From the NCBI GenBank assembly GCA_035079385.1, contig JAVHKY010000044.1, positions 930,001 to 994,000 on the forward strand: a stretch of DNA of 64,000 nucleotides, written 5' to 3'. How positions within the stretch are numbered: the first letter of the stretch is position 1; each line of letters starts with the position of its first letter. Below, in pieces: positions 1 to 11,589 of this stretch. Position numbers and translations under genes: made by a program. Source of the DNA: Aspidiotus rigidus (taxonomy: Eukaryota > Arthropoda > Insecta > Hemiptera > Diaspididae). The notes under the pieces were generated by a model. It made no database searches. It was not told where the DNA came from and saw nothing but the letters and a program-made list of their open reading frames with translations.

Positions 1-1930
1 GAGGATATCCGGGATTATGCCCTCTTAATTGTAACATGATTTTGGAATACTAATAAATTTAATATGTACTTAGTAAAATCTTTGTCCCTTTGCTGACCGT
101 ATGTATAATATTTGACTTTTCTATAACTTCGATACCGTAATGATCCTTACAACATATTTTAATTTTGTTTCTCTTTTTCTCGTTTACTTTCTCGAGTATC
201 TGCATGAAGCGGTGCGGTGGTGGAAAGGCTGGCGGCGAAGGTTATAAGCGTCTTCTTTGCATCATCCTCGTAGAGGTAAACAGCATCGACTTTGTATTAT
301 CGTTTTGAAAGCTTTTCAAAAGTCGCGCGTGAACAAAAAGTAAACTTTCCTTGCGCTCCTTTCGGTAGTCCGTGTACAAAGAAATTTAAATTTAGTCAGC
401 GTGTTGATTGCGTTTGCAAACATTAAAACGAGCTGCTCTGTTGAAAGAGGTTACCCTTTTAAGAGATCTTTCCTACAAAAGCAAATTGCGGAAACTTATC
501 TTGTTAAAATGCCTATTAAAGAATCGAGCTGCCACTTTCACGTTATAAATACGTCATATAAGGACTACTAGTGTTAGCATTCTATTAGAACCTTCTCTAT
601 AAGGATTACAAATAGTAGCTATTACAGCGATAAACCGCAACCTTATCTTTTCCAGCGCGATGATATGCAGAGTGTCTGATAAAAAGGATATCACAATTTA
701 ATGTGATCGATCAATATCACAAGAGCAGTTGCTTAATGCAAAATTTTTACTCTAGTAAATATCAGTTTCTACTATCCTATTATGAGGTTTGAAGTGAACG
801 CAATGAGAGCTCTTACATCGTAACGGTAACTCCAATCTATTTCGCTTCTTTCATTGCTTACGAATCGAATAAATTAACTCAATTCTCTTTTAAAGACAAG
901 AATATTAAGAACCTATATATATATATATATTATACCTCGTTCACACTCCCGTAAACATACCTCGTCCTTTACCTATCCTTCTTGTATTGTCTGATACTTT
1001 TAACAACGCCTCGGGCATTGTGTACATTTGAAAAGTCGAAAGCTAGCGGCTACTGGTTGGAATTTAAAATTTTTCGAGTACCTACTTCATCAATATAATT
1101 ATACTCGTAGTTAAAATTTCCTCATGTTTCCTCCTCCATGTATGTTTTACACCTTCTCTGCAGTTCTTTTTCTAAAGTTGGTTCAGTACAATAGTTTTTG
1201 TTCTACCTATACATATTATAAAAGAGAAGAGCCATTTTTTCGGACCAATAGGCTCCGTTTGCATGGAATCAATTTTACTGAAATTTTAAATTTTGTTTCC
1301 TATTAGTGCACAATCGTTGATGGGGGTTTCAAATGAAACAAACCTCCTTCCAAAGCCATTTTGGCTGCATCTGTTCGTCGTAGAATCTGTAGGCATTTGG
1401 ATAAAAATTTTCAACTTTGACAAAATCGGACAAAATTGCTGAGAAACAGGGACTGTGTGTGGATGAATGGCCGTGTATAATTTCGAGCGGTTTACGTCGA
1501 ATTTTTTATCCGTCGTTGTCAATTTATAGTTCGCCGTTTGAAAATGTTTTATGGAAACAATTTTTTACTGTTTTATTGGTCAACTCTATCATTGTGTTGG
1601 GTATCGTTTTCTTGATCCAGAAGTCCCTGCATATAATTTAAATCATGTGTACGACGTTTACAAAAAAAAAAAAAACGTGTCTCACCAAAAAAGATCGAGA
1701 ATATCTAGAAGAAGAATTTGATAATTATTTTCTTGCAGTTGTACTGAAACTTTATTATTATCACTATTATATTTACAAGCTATACATCGATACTAAAAGT
1801 TATCAGCTCGGGGTAAGTAAGTGTGAAGAGTTTGAAGAAATTAAGGTGGGAGTTGGAGGTGGATCAGAGACTATAGTAGAGGGTGAAAGTTGATGAAACG
1901 CAGATAGTTAAGAAAGTTCATGACCACATT
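1..1930. other. Non-coding stretch, nothing recognised
   Basis: No supported gene or mobile element. The only simple structure is an AT dinucleotide run near 913-931. Short open frames around 1417-1893 have low-complexity, Lys/Tyr-rich translations and no splice context, so I do not call them. Confidence 0.5.
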
Positions 1931-1937
1931 GGATTCG

Positions 1938-2354
1938 TTACGAAGGGCAGGTGGAAAACTTGAAGAAACAGAGTGAGAGAGAAATTAATGCGGGACACAA
2001 GAAGAGGTAAGGAACAGATATATTATCTAATATAATATTGGCCGTATTGACAAGAGAGGAGGATCGCTTTCGTTGCATGTGCACAGATGTTGAGTAGGCC
2101 AAAGCGTGATATTGCATTTGCCTATTCCATTCCTGATCTATCCTCTTCTTCATGACGGTGGCCGCAAATGCAGACACCTGGTTCCATGCTTCTTCGGAAT
2201 CTAGCATGGTGGGTTCCAGGCTACTCAGGGCAAGCGCTTCATCTACCCCGATCTCTTGAAGAGACCGGACTAAGCTTGTCCCGCTCAAGGCCTTCATCTT
2301 CAGTAGTGACACGACTAATGATGGGGTAACACTCGAAAGTACTTCTGTAAGCAA
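1938..2354 (-). pseudogene. Possible C-terminus of a retrotransposon polyprotein
   Basis: An open frame of about 138 codons on the minus strand. Its middle part reads like the C-terminal tail of a non-LTR retrotransposon polyprotein: a Ser/Leu-rich stretch, then an acidic phrase (SEEAW), an alanine-rich helix and a basic Met-Lys-Lys-Arg segment. No reverse transcriptase, endonuclease or zinc-knuckle motif is seen in this frame or just upstream, so the family is inferred from resemblance alone. There is no clear start context, and the last 30 residues are hydrophobic and probably read into flanking DNA. The frame lies 200 bp from the repeat-bounded block at 2562-3066, which fits a transposon-rich neighbourhood. 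It could instead be a chance open frame. Confidence 0.35.
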
Positions 2355-2561
2355 AGTAATAAAGTAGAATTGTTACACTTGAGAATTTATTCAATTTACA
2401 ATTTTTATATGTAATGTATTTATGAATTTTACTATAAACTAATATGCTGCACGGTTTCAATCTGCGATTCTGGACTTTGACATTATTCAAGGAGAATATC
2501 AAAATAGGTTCAACCCGCCTCTCTCGCCTTTGGGAATTAGTAAATGTCTACGCTTCCCATT

Positions 2562-3066
2562 ATTAACAGGGAACCTGTATTTTGAAGAAAAATGACGGGT
2601 GCCGGGAGGCAAACCGTGTGACTTGGAAAAATTTTCACCTCCGGGCTATACGTATGATAGGAGGGGGACTTGGAAAAATGTCTTCTTTCGAGCTATGTAT
2701 GATAAAAGAGTATAAGCCTAGTTATACTGTATATCAAGGCTAGTATAACGAAGGCTAAAATTCTAATTTTTTTAGGCTAGTCATTATAGGCCAAGTCTAG
2801 TACATTAGGCCCGGTATAATGAAGGCTGGAGTTTGAAATTTTTTATGCTACGTATTATAGGTTTAGTATGGTATATTAGGCTTAGTATAATGAAGGCTAA
2901 TGTTCGACATTTTCCAGGCTACGTGTACATGCCTAGAAGTATAGTATATTAGGCCCAGTATAATGAAGGCTGAAGTTCGAAATTTCTAGTATAACGAAGG
3001 CTCAAGCTATTTAGGGATGAGAATACACTATAGTGACGCTCATAAAACAGGTTCCCTGTTTGCCTT
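2562..3066. repeat. Repeat block bounded by inverted AACAGGGAACCTGT motifs
   Basis: The left edge (2562-2578) carries TTAACAGGGAACCTGT and the right edge (3045-3066) carries AAACAGGTTCCCTGTTT, an inverted pair. Inside are two units of the CTTGGAAAAATTT family (2619-2710) followed by the 71-bp tandem array. No coding capacity. The right boundary is followed by AT-rich sequence with no convincing target duplication. Confidence 0.5.
2736..3005 (+). repeat. Tandem array, about 71-bp unit, four copies
   Basis: Units start at about 2736, 2807, 2878 and 2951, giving spacings of 71, 71 and 73 bp. Each begins with AGGC, then a phrase close to AGTATAATGAAGGCT, then a T-rich segment and a second GCTA/TATA segment. 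The last unit is truncated. No open frame spans it. Confidence 0.8.
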
Positions 3067-3070
3067 AATT

Positions 3071-4190
3071 AACAAGGTTAATGAAGGCAACCCCGAGTGG
3101 CTCACAAAGTGGGCTGCGGGTTTTTTCATAATCTTTTTCTTCCCCTAATTAGACTCACTGTGATCGCGTCCGCAGTCGTAATTCAGTTTAACATCACTTG
3201 TTGTTCATCGTAAAAAGTAAATCAAGAAGTTGATCTACAAGTATGAACAGTCACCTCGTAGGTCATTACAGCGGGCTGTGACTCGAGAAGGTAACCGATG
3301 AAAAAAATAAATGGAATGAAAAATGAAAAAAATCTAAAGGAGCTCAAACATTTTTACGAATGGATGCGTTGTATCCGTAGTCGCTCGTCTATAAATATTA
3401 ATTAAATACGTTTCGCTGGCGGGTGCTTGAGAAAAAGAAGAAGAAAAAAAAAACTGCGACAGAAAATATACGACTAAAGCGAACAGAATACCACTCGTAA
3501 TGTTGCCTCAAACTTGAAATATGTACCAGCGTGTCTGGAAACAGGAGAGGGAGCCGAAGGACGTAAACCAAAATTCCGTCTATAAAATGAAGTTTTTTTT
3601 TTTTTGCGAAAAGAAAAAAAGTAAAGAATCGAGCGGGTCGCGAAAAACACGTTTTTAACGCACCTTCATACGTAGGGGGAAAAGAAAAAGCGAAAAAGCT
3701 CGGTAACGAAGACTGCGCTCTGTGTAACTTACGTGGACAAGAGAAAGAGAGGGTGAACTTCGAACTTGACTCGGCTGCCGTGTGGCCAGAAAGCATCATC
3801 GTCGGCGGAGTTCGTCGCGCGCGACGAGTATATTTACAGAAGATAAAACAAAAATAGAGAACAAATTCAACTTTATACTCGTACACGTACTGTTCAAGTC
3901 TTCTTCATTGTTCTTAGGTACCTTTTTTCTCGAGTTCGTCAACAGTTCTTCGCGGCGCGTTAATCCACGATCGTGTTGGTCGTGCGATCAGTATTTTATC
4001 TTCTTACGGTATAAGAGTGCAAAAAAAAAAAATGGAATTGATTTTCCTTTTTCTTTGCATATGTACGAGTATACAGCATCAGAGACGACGCGACGAGTGA
4101 AGTGACGAGTAAGAAAATTCGGTGTTTTCCGCGCGCACATATCGCATCGCCGCCGTCGCATACCGGCGTGGCTTGGTAAAATATCGTCAG
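3071..4190. other. Non-coding, increasingly CpG-rich stretch
   Basis: No gene found. Overlapping open frames on both strands at 3398-4105 are phenylalanine/lysine-rich and mirror each other, as expected of A/T tracts and CpG-rich DNA. From about 3640 onward CG dinucleotides become frequent, leading into the possible promoter at about 4245. Confidence 0.45.
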
Positions 4191-4320
4191 GATAAATAGG
4201 GGTTAACGGTAGAGAAAATTTTCATTTCGCCGACAGAACTGGGTCAGTGTCGGCGTCGAAGCGAACGTTGAGGTTTTTCGTGTATCGTGTAGGTACGTCG
4301 CCGTCGTCTTCCGTGAGTCG
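4190..4320 (+). promoter_or_regulatory. Possible CpG-rich promoter and 5' untranslated exon
   Basis: A TCAGT initiator-like word, typical of arthropod core promoters, sits at 4244-4248 in a CG-rich block. Splice-donor-like words follow at 4293 (AG followed by GTACGT) and 4313 (GTGAGT). This would suit a non-coding first exon on the plus strand, perhaps for the gene whose first coding exon is at 15909-16030. The link is inference: initiator words are short and no DPE or TATA box could be placed with confidence. Confidence 0.25.
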
Positions 4321-7300
4321 AGTCGAGTCAAGCCGGTAATCGTATTTTTTCCGATTCGATGGCGAGAAAAGTTGACAAGTCGCTTCGCGAGCAGACTTGA
4401 CAGTTTCGGTGCAACGCTTTTTTTTCGCCCCCTTTTTCCGGAGTTCGTAAATACGATAATACGCGTACCTATAATAATATTGTCGTCATATACCTACGCT
4501 ATAGTCGATTCTTGGCCATGCTTTGCCGAGGGGTTTTTTTGGCGGATGCTCGATATTTCGGGTAGTTGTGCGGACGAATGAAGCCAGCTTTTCTGGACGA
4601 TTTCCTCCTCTCGGAAGCAAGCGAAAAAAAAAGTCGAAAACCGATCGACGTTCGTATTTTGACACGTAAGTTTTATATATATCCTCGCTGCGTCTTTTTT
4701 TCTGACATTCGTCGAGCGCAAAATTTTATTATTGACGTAGGAAGAAAGAAAAACGTGAAAAGAAAAGAAAAACGATGCGCGAAAAATTGAATTATTCAAA
4801 TTTCACGAACTCGAGTCGACGAACGCGCTCTTGATGCGAATATATGCATACGATTATGGCTATATATATCCGCGGGATGTGGTGAAATTTTTTGGAACGA
4901 ATTGTAAATTCTCAGCTCACTACGACGCCATAAGGTGTCAAATGGTAATCGTCGTTTTAAAAAATGAGTTTACATTGATTTACTTTTATTAGCTACGCGG
5001 AAAATATTCGCGCATTTTATGGGCTCCATTTTAGGGGCTTTCGCGAACGCCGCGCGAGCTTTAAGCTGATGAATTTTTTATTCCCTCGCTATACCCGTTC
5101 ATATCGCAGTGTTAACCGCAGAACTCGCGAAAATTCGCGTATGATGAAATAAATCTTATTCCCGTAAACCTTGGAATTAGAAAATCTTGCGAATTGGTAT
5201 TAGCTTTAAATGATATAGATTCTGCGTAAAATCAGTAAAATTCGATGAAATAACCACAAATTTATAGACTTCGAAGTACATTTGCGCGATACGATCCCGC
5301 TGCAATAGAAGACAAAAGTTTCGAAATTTTCTGTCATTTATCGGGTTTAAAGTGTGAATTCCGAGACATTCTGTTCGAGACCTTAAAAGAAAACGATTTG
5401 GCTGCGTGGGTCTCTTTTTGTACGTAGAAGGTTTTACGGAGAACACGTGCCAAGCACTTTCTAATAAATTTAGTTTAAAAACTCATAACTTCGGGTATTG
5501 CGAGTTTTTATTGGTTTCTATCGTACAGAGCTTCTTTTTCAAATCATCTAGACGAACTCAGATTTCTCTTACTTTTTTAAATTCGGAAAACTTACCGTTA
5601 GTCTCTCAGTAACTAAAACATTTCCGAAGATTTAACAAACATATTTCAGAAACCTAGAACAGGTTGCGAAATTCAAAATTTGCTGAAAGTTTTATTACGT
5701 TATAGTATTTCAACATCATCGCCTCACGGTTCTTTGCATTTCTGAACGAAGAAAAATGAATTTAAAGTACTAAACTCGTTGAGCAGTATTACTCAAACTT
5801 TTGAAGACGTTGCGTCGGACCTTGTCGAACGTTCAAAGAGCAGCAGGGCCCTTGAACCGCTTTTTTTGCCTCTTACTATAGGCATAGACTATCCCAAAGA
5901 TCCTCCAATCAACTGTAAAATTGACCAGATGCGGAGATTTGTGAAAATGTTTGGGTATAATCATGTTCAACCAGTGTGTTGCTTTTCTATCCATAGAAAA
6001 TCGATTCAGATGACTTGATGTTCATTTTCACAACCTCCACTGCTCATAGTTTGAAAAACACTTTTTCTGCGTTTGTAAAATACGATCATTATAATACGTG
6101 GAGACTTTGATGGAACTGAGAGTGATATGAAGAATATTCTTGAGCAGACCATAATATAAATACCCAATTTACCGTCAATAGTAGTATAGAAACATTTCAT
6201 TGACTTAGAAGTGGTGCAAACGGTTTTTATCGTCGCAATATTTATTAGGAAAATATAAAAAACCGAGTTTCTAAGCCAACCGCAGGTGACTTCTATATAT
6301 TTGAAAAAATATTCTAGATTTCTTAATGAAACTACTGTATTTTTCCGAGTAGGTTTTGAGAACTCCAAAAATGGGGTGCGTCTTATATGCGAGCTTAAAA
6401 AAAAATAATAATAATAACAAAAACAAAGAGCGTGTATCCTTTTTATTTCAAACGTGTCCATTCATGCTCAGTACCTACGTATATGAACATGAGATTACTC
6501 GTATTGTGAGAGCGAAAACGACGAAGAAGGAGATAATGAAGATTAATCTTTTCCGATGCAATCAATTAGAAGCTATCAGACAAATTTTATATTCACAAAT
6601 TTTGATTCTTTATATTCCCACACCTGTCGCAGCTACCAATCTTTTATCTGTTGAAAACATCGCAGTATTCCAATTTATTCCCTCCATCATTATCCATTTA
6701 AAGTATTCGTATTAAGTAATTCTATATTCCCTTTCTCTTGAATACGTTATAAGACGGGACGAGGCCTTGTAGCCACCCTTTACTCCAACCTCCTTTTTTT
6801 TTGCTCTCCTCTTTTTTTTTCTTCCCCCTCAATTCTCAAAAAATTTCTCTTACGTTTTGTTATTATTATTACTTAAAAAAATTTTCCTGTTGTTGTTGTT
6901 GTTGTTGTTGTTTTTTTTTTTTTAGTAGTTACTATTATTTTTATTTATGTCACCTCCTGTTCCTATGTTTTATTACTATTATTTTCATTATTACTATCAT
7001 TTTGTATCATTTCAGTTGATTTGGTTGGGGAAAAAAAAACACTCAGAAGGTATATTTTCTATGATTTTTCTGTCCATATCGGGAATCGTCCTTTTCAAAT
7101 TTCATTGTTCAAAAAAGTCGTTAATTTCCTTTCCCAAAATCTTCTTTTAGAGATTGTACACTGCGACTTGTAGTCGAGCAGAATAAAAATTTATACATTT
7201 TCGTCTTCAAATCTGGGGTGAGACGTTTGAAAGTTGAAAATACGTTGATACTTTCTACGCAGCCAGTAACGAGATGAGAACCACGCATCCTGAATTAGGA

Positions 7301-7630
7301 GTCGAAACTTGACTGCTAGTTCATCGGTAACTCATTATTTTAATTTCTGTTAAACTTTCTTTGGATCCAAACATACATCCACGCGTCATGCACGCTTCTT
7401 AGAACCCACTTTTTTTGCTATCGAAGCGTTGATATCGTCCCCTTTTGTATTCGCTCCGGCCCACATAACTTACAAAATAAACATTTTCATACTGAACAAA
7501 AATGTTGACCAACTTGATTGAAACGTCATTTGTCTCACACCCTAGTTGTCCTTTTCGATCTTCTATCATCCGCCAACTATTCAATCTGTTCCCAAATTCT
7601 CCTGGTACGTTTCTCCCCAATGCTGACTGA
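4321..7630. other. Non-coding stretch with simple repeats
   Basis: No supported gene. It holds a CpG-rich part (4321-5120), A/T-rich sequence after that, and simple-sequence blocks near 6790-6990. Open frames here are short and low in complexity. If the + strand gene model is right, this is intronic. Confidence 0.45.
6889..6924 (+). repeat. (TTG)n microsatellite and T tract
   Basis: Eight or so TTG units run directly into a T homopolymer. Confidence 0.9.
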
Positions 7631-7637
7631 CTTCCTT

Positions 7638-8030
7638 TTAGAGGTCATTTGTTTCCAGCGCCAGAATTTTTTGTTCTATTCTCGAAAAACGCTGTATAAA
7701 CCGATGACCTGTGGAAATGTGGACGTATAATATGGCATTACTTTGGAGAGGCCGAACCTGGCTCATATTCTGCTGTTGGTAAGAAACAGAGATTGCGAAA
7801 ATTTTAGCCACGTTAGCGCTGCAATCGCCAATGTGAGTCCCCTTATCTACGTAATCACTTTCTAGATAGGAACAATATGGCCGAATGGCGTACCAAAGTG
7901 GCTCAGAACAAGAATCAACAAAGAGCTCATTTGGTATGAAAATAGTCTGTAAATTCTCAATTTTTGACGGGGGACTTTTTTTTTTTTTTATGGGAAGCTT
8001 TTTTGAATTGAAAAATCCGCCGTTCACCAC
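7638..8030 (-). CDS. Unrecognised 130-codon open frame
   Basis: A stop-free minus-strand frame with mixed, protein-like composition in its second half (Asp/Tyr/Ser-rich, then a segment with Ile-Glu-Gln-Lys). The first 25 codons are Lys-rich and cross an A/T tract, so the true start is doubtful. No domain is recognised. It could be a decayed transposon fragment or a chance frame. It lies immediately left of the degenerate repeat at 8045-8490. Confidence 0.15.
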   Translation of the reverse strand: MVNGGFFNSKKLPIKKKKSPPSKIENLQTIFIPNELFVDSCSEPLWYAIRPYCSYLESDYVDKGTHIGDCSANVAKIFAISVSYQQQNMSQVRPLQSNAILYVHISTGHRFIQRFSRIEQKILALETNDL

Positions 8031-8044
8031 TGGAAATTTTTCAC

Positions 8045-8490
8045 CCTAAAACTTGGAAAAGTTTTAAATTTTGAGATACCTAATGATACATGAGCTGACG
8101 TTACCGAGCAAAATTTGGTCAACCACGTGATTTGAGTATTTTTAGGAGGTTTGTTTCACCCTTTCCCCCTCCTCTAAATCCATACCTGCTGTGCACCGGT
8201 GTATGGGCTAATTTGGAAGATTTCGTCGATGAGCTGAAAGTAGAAAACATGCTGACTTCAAAGCTACTTATTAGATAGTAGGACTTGAAAAATTTTGTCG
8301 ATAGGCTGAATAAGATTCAAGGGAAAAAAGGCGGAGGGGAGTGATGATGGATTGAAAAAATTTCGACTTTCTAGTTACATATCTAATGAAACTTGAAAAA
8401 TTTCGGTAATGGGCTGAAAGTTTGGAGGGAAACGAGATTTGTAAAACTGCACCTAAAGCGGAACTTACGAAATTTTGCTGATGAACTGAC
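8045..8490 (+). repeat. Degenerate tandem units of the CTTGGAAAAATTT family
   Basis: Five units at about 8053, 8214, 8281, 8391 and 8460 repeat a phrase close to CTTGAAAAATTTCG, followed after a few bases by GATGAGCTGAAAG. Spacing is irregular (about 70-160 bp). The same phrase occurs in the blocks at 2619, 26150, 41330 and 42905. Confidence 0.55.
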
Positions 8491-8754
8491 GAGCGCGAAT
8501 TGAAAATTTACCTGAGTAAGATATAAGATCATTTTTATAGACTCTCCTGCAAAACCCCATTTATTACAAGTTTTTCATTTAGGTCCAATCTCTTTATTCC
8601 AAGTTCCATTACAGATTCAGCGGCGAACTAGAAAGATACAAAATTATGAACAATGATGACATGGTCGGGTCTAGCTTTTGAGGGCCCTCTATCTCTTAAA
8701 AAAAAATCCTTATCAACTACTTACTCCTTAACCATTCCCTATCCAAAAGTATGA

Positions 8755-9168
8755 AGTTCCACTTTCTCCTTTCCCTTTTACTCACCTTACTTCCCCCAAG
8801 CCAAAAATAGTTTTCAAACTATACGGATCATTCAAAAAATCGAGCAGTGCTCTGCTTACCCTTCCCACTTTCTAAATGTACTAAGCTCACATACCGGCAC
8901 CATCGTCACCCCTTGCTTCGCAGACAATTCAAAATTCAATGATGATCTTGCATATTATTCGATCAACAAAAAAATTTTCTCTCGTCGTCATCGCAACTAC
9001 TCCTATGTCACGATGCCAACAGTCGAGAACCAAGCTATTTTTCAAGACCTGGAATCAATTTTAACTCTCCCTCCTCCTTCATCACCTACCTCTCTTGGTG
9101 TTTCTAATCTCCTATCCACCCTAACAGGAATTTCCAACGTCTGCTCCACTCATCCCTTCTCTTTATAA
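8755..9168 (+). CDS. Unrecognised 137-codon stop-free frame
   Basis: Reading from just after a TGA at 8752, the frame stays open for 137 codons to a TAA at 9166. It has no early methionine, so it would be an internal exon or a decayed ORF. The translation is balanced, with a Cys-Phe-Ala-Asp-Asn phrase, an Arg-Arg-His-Arg cluster and a Pro/Ser/Leu-rich C-terminal part. A pyrimidine-rich tract ending in CCCCCAAG near 8796-8803 could act as an acceptor. No family is recognised. The neighbourhood is repeat-rich, so a transposon origin is as likely as a host exon. Confidence 0.35.
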   Translation, partial: SSTFSFPFYSPYFPQAKNSFQTIRIIQKIEQCSAYPSHFLNVLSSHTGTIVTPCFADNSKFNDDLAYYSINKKIFSRRHRNYSYVTMPTVENQAIFQDLESILTLPPPSSPTSLGVSNLLSTLTGISNVCSTHPFSL

Positions 9169-11181
9169 GATTCTTATCCAAATCCTATTCCGTAACCATC
9201 ATCCGGTTCCCAGCCACAGCGGAATCAGTGGTAGTGATTGAGGCTGTCACGAGAATTCCGCGCATTAAGCACCGAAATCTCCTGACTATTTTCGATTTCA
9301 CGCAATCTACTTCAAATAACGAACCAGTGAATTGGCCATGGACAAAAATAAATCCCGTAGAATAAATTAGCGCAAATGTAACCATGATCCCTCTCATGGT
9401 CCTCGTCTCCCCAAGAACATCATCGTCATGAAATTCACCTCACATGCCTCCAAAAAAAAAAGCATTCAATATGTGAGGGCCCTATAATTTTTCATTGTTC
9501 ATTGCTGATTCTTAAACTGCTTCGACGTTGAACTCGTGGTAATGGTATAAAAAAAGCTGTGTACAAGACAATTATTTTTGACAGAACTTGGAGCCATTAT
9601 TTCAAACCTTGAACGAATTTCAGTCTCGTACTTTCGATTCCTGATTTCAAATTCCAGCGTAACCGTGACGATTGCAACTAGAGTTGTTCCATCATATTTT
9701 TTCCCCCGTTAAAGAAATGTATTATATAGTATGCTTGTAACTCTCGAGTTAATTTATAGTACGATACTAATTGGATTTATATTACAAAAACGAATGCGAA
9801 TGGGGTACATATTTCACCTGTTTGAGCGTACATCGGATGAATATTTAAAAAAGAGATGGACTAAGATGACTGGAAAACGTACCGATAATATCATCAAATA
9901 TTCAAATAAACAGAGAAAACAAGATGAACTGATTACTGGAACTTGAAAAGGAAATGGAAGAAAACTCGAAAGAGTGTATAACTGTATATACTAAAATGAA
10001 TAATAAATACCAGCCAAACTAAGGAAAGACGGAATAATAAGAAGGCAATTACTCGTACAAGGATTATAGAGGAGCTTACTGGTATACGCTCGCACAGTAC
10101 CTATGAGGCCGGGTCTGCAATGGAAAAACTTTTCCATCGTTAAACCGAGGAGCGGAAAAATCCTTTTGTTAGACGAAGCGCGAGGGTGGAATAGTTACTC
10201 TTTTTTCTTCTTCTGTTTTTCTCCACGAAGAATTCGCGGAAACAGGGTCACGTTTTTCGTAGTTTTTTGGATTTATGTTACGATCGAAGTTCTAAAATAA
10301 TTAATTTTAGCAATATATCATTCGGAATCGAAGAGGGGAGGAGGTAAAAAAAAAACAACGCTCGAGCATACGAGTATAGACAGTCTTGGGAAGCGAACAT
10401 TAAAAAATTTAAGGGCCTATATATTTGGAGAAACTGGTACAAGTATCTATACAACGATTCTATCCATCAATCTTTTCCTTAGCGGTTTCAAAATATTAAA
10501 GATTGATCATCTCGAGTACTCTCTACACGAAATATGAACGCCAATACGGTGCTCGGGCCAATATTTTTAAAAATTTATACGAAGAAAAAAAAATTTAAAC
10601 GGTATCAATCATAGGAGAGAGCATTTCGTTTTTGGAATATACATTGCGGTAGTGTTGAAAATAATGGAATCGCGTAGGAATGATTATATTCAATTTGATA
10701 GACAAGATGGATGAATGTTCGTGGTTCAATAATAATAAAGAGTAAAAAACTGAACGGCCACGAGTCTGGCCGACGACTAGAGATGAGAATGAAAAACAGT
10801 GCATGGAAGCTCGTTCTTTAAATACAGAAATAGGATACACTCGTATTTTATATCGCGTAGTATAGTTTGATGAAATAATCGCGTGGGTATTAGAGAAGAT
10901 TTCGGCAGGAACTTGTATGATTTCGACTCGAGGGCTGAGAAAAATACTACACAGCTGTAGGAGAAAATGAGAAAAATTCTAAAGCTTATGTTTAAGAGAA
11001 TGGTGCAGAAATATGAAATGGTGAAGTTTTATAAAATTTTCATTGCAAAAAATTGTTCGGGAATTTTTTATAAAACGTGTATAACATTAGAGGAATAGTA
11101 ATTATGAAGAAAATTCCTTTAGTTGAGGGGATCATTAAAGGGCAGGACTGAGTTTAGGTTACCGATTGCCTTACATTAAAA
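9169..11181. other. Non-coding stretch, nothing recognised
   Basis: No supported gene, RNA or element. Short frames at 9185-9397, 9731-9946 and 10595-10840 have no splice context or recognisable motif. Confidence 0.45.
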
Positions 11182-11499
11182 CAGGCATGTCAAACACGCG
11201 GCCCGCGTCCAACTTTTAGAATCTGGATAAGAAAAATTAAATTCTAAAAACTAGAATTCAACTTTTTTTTCCCCACCATTAACATCAGTGAAACGCTGTC
11301 AACAATCTTCCAAAGCAAAATAAACCCTTTTTTTTTCTTATCAATATTTTCCTCCATTATGAGGCCAATACAAGATCAGAATATTATCATTCGCAGCTAT
11401 TTATCTTAACTTTTTGGTAGCAGGAAAGCTTGTAGTCATAATACATCAAAGATGAGAAATTTTTCGCACCCGTTCTATGGTATAAGTTTGACACGCCTG
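11182..11499. mobile_element. hAT-type MITE, 318 bp
   Basis: The ends are inverted repeats: the left begins CAGGCATGTCAAAC and the right, read inward, begins CAGGCGTGTCAAAC. The element is flanked by an exact 8-bp direct repeat CATTAAAA (11174-11181 and 11500-11507), the target duplication length of hAT transposons. The interior has no ORF, so it is non-autonomous. The single mismatch in the terminal repeats and intact flanks suggest moderate age. Confidence 0.9.
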
Positions 11500-11589
11500 C
11501 ATTAAAAAGTCATAACAGAAATTACCTTGTAGAGTCAAAATTGACGTACTGTAAAAACTATGAGTATTATGAACTTAAAAATCTTTCCA

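Noticed and set aside
3398..4105. Two long overlapping frames on opposite strands
   Set aside because: Low-complexity, mirrored across A/T tracts and CG-rich DNA, with no motif or splice context.
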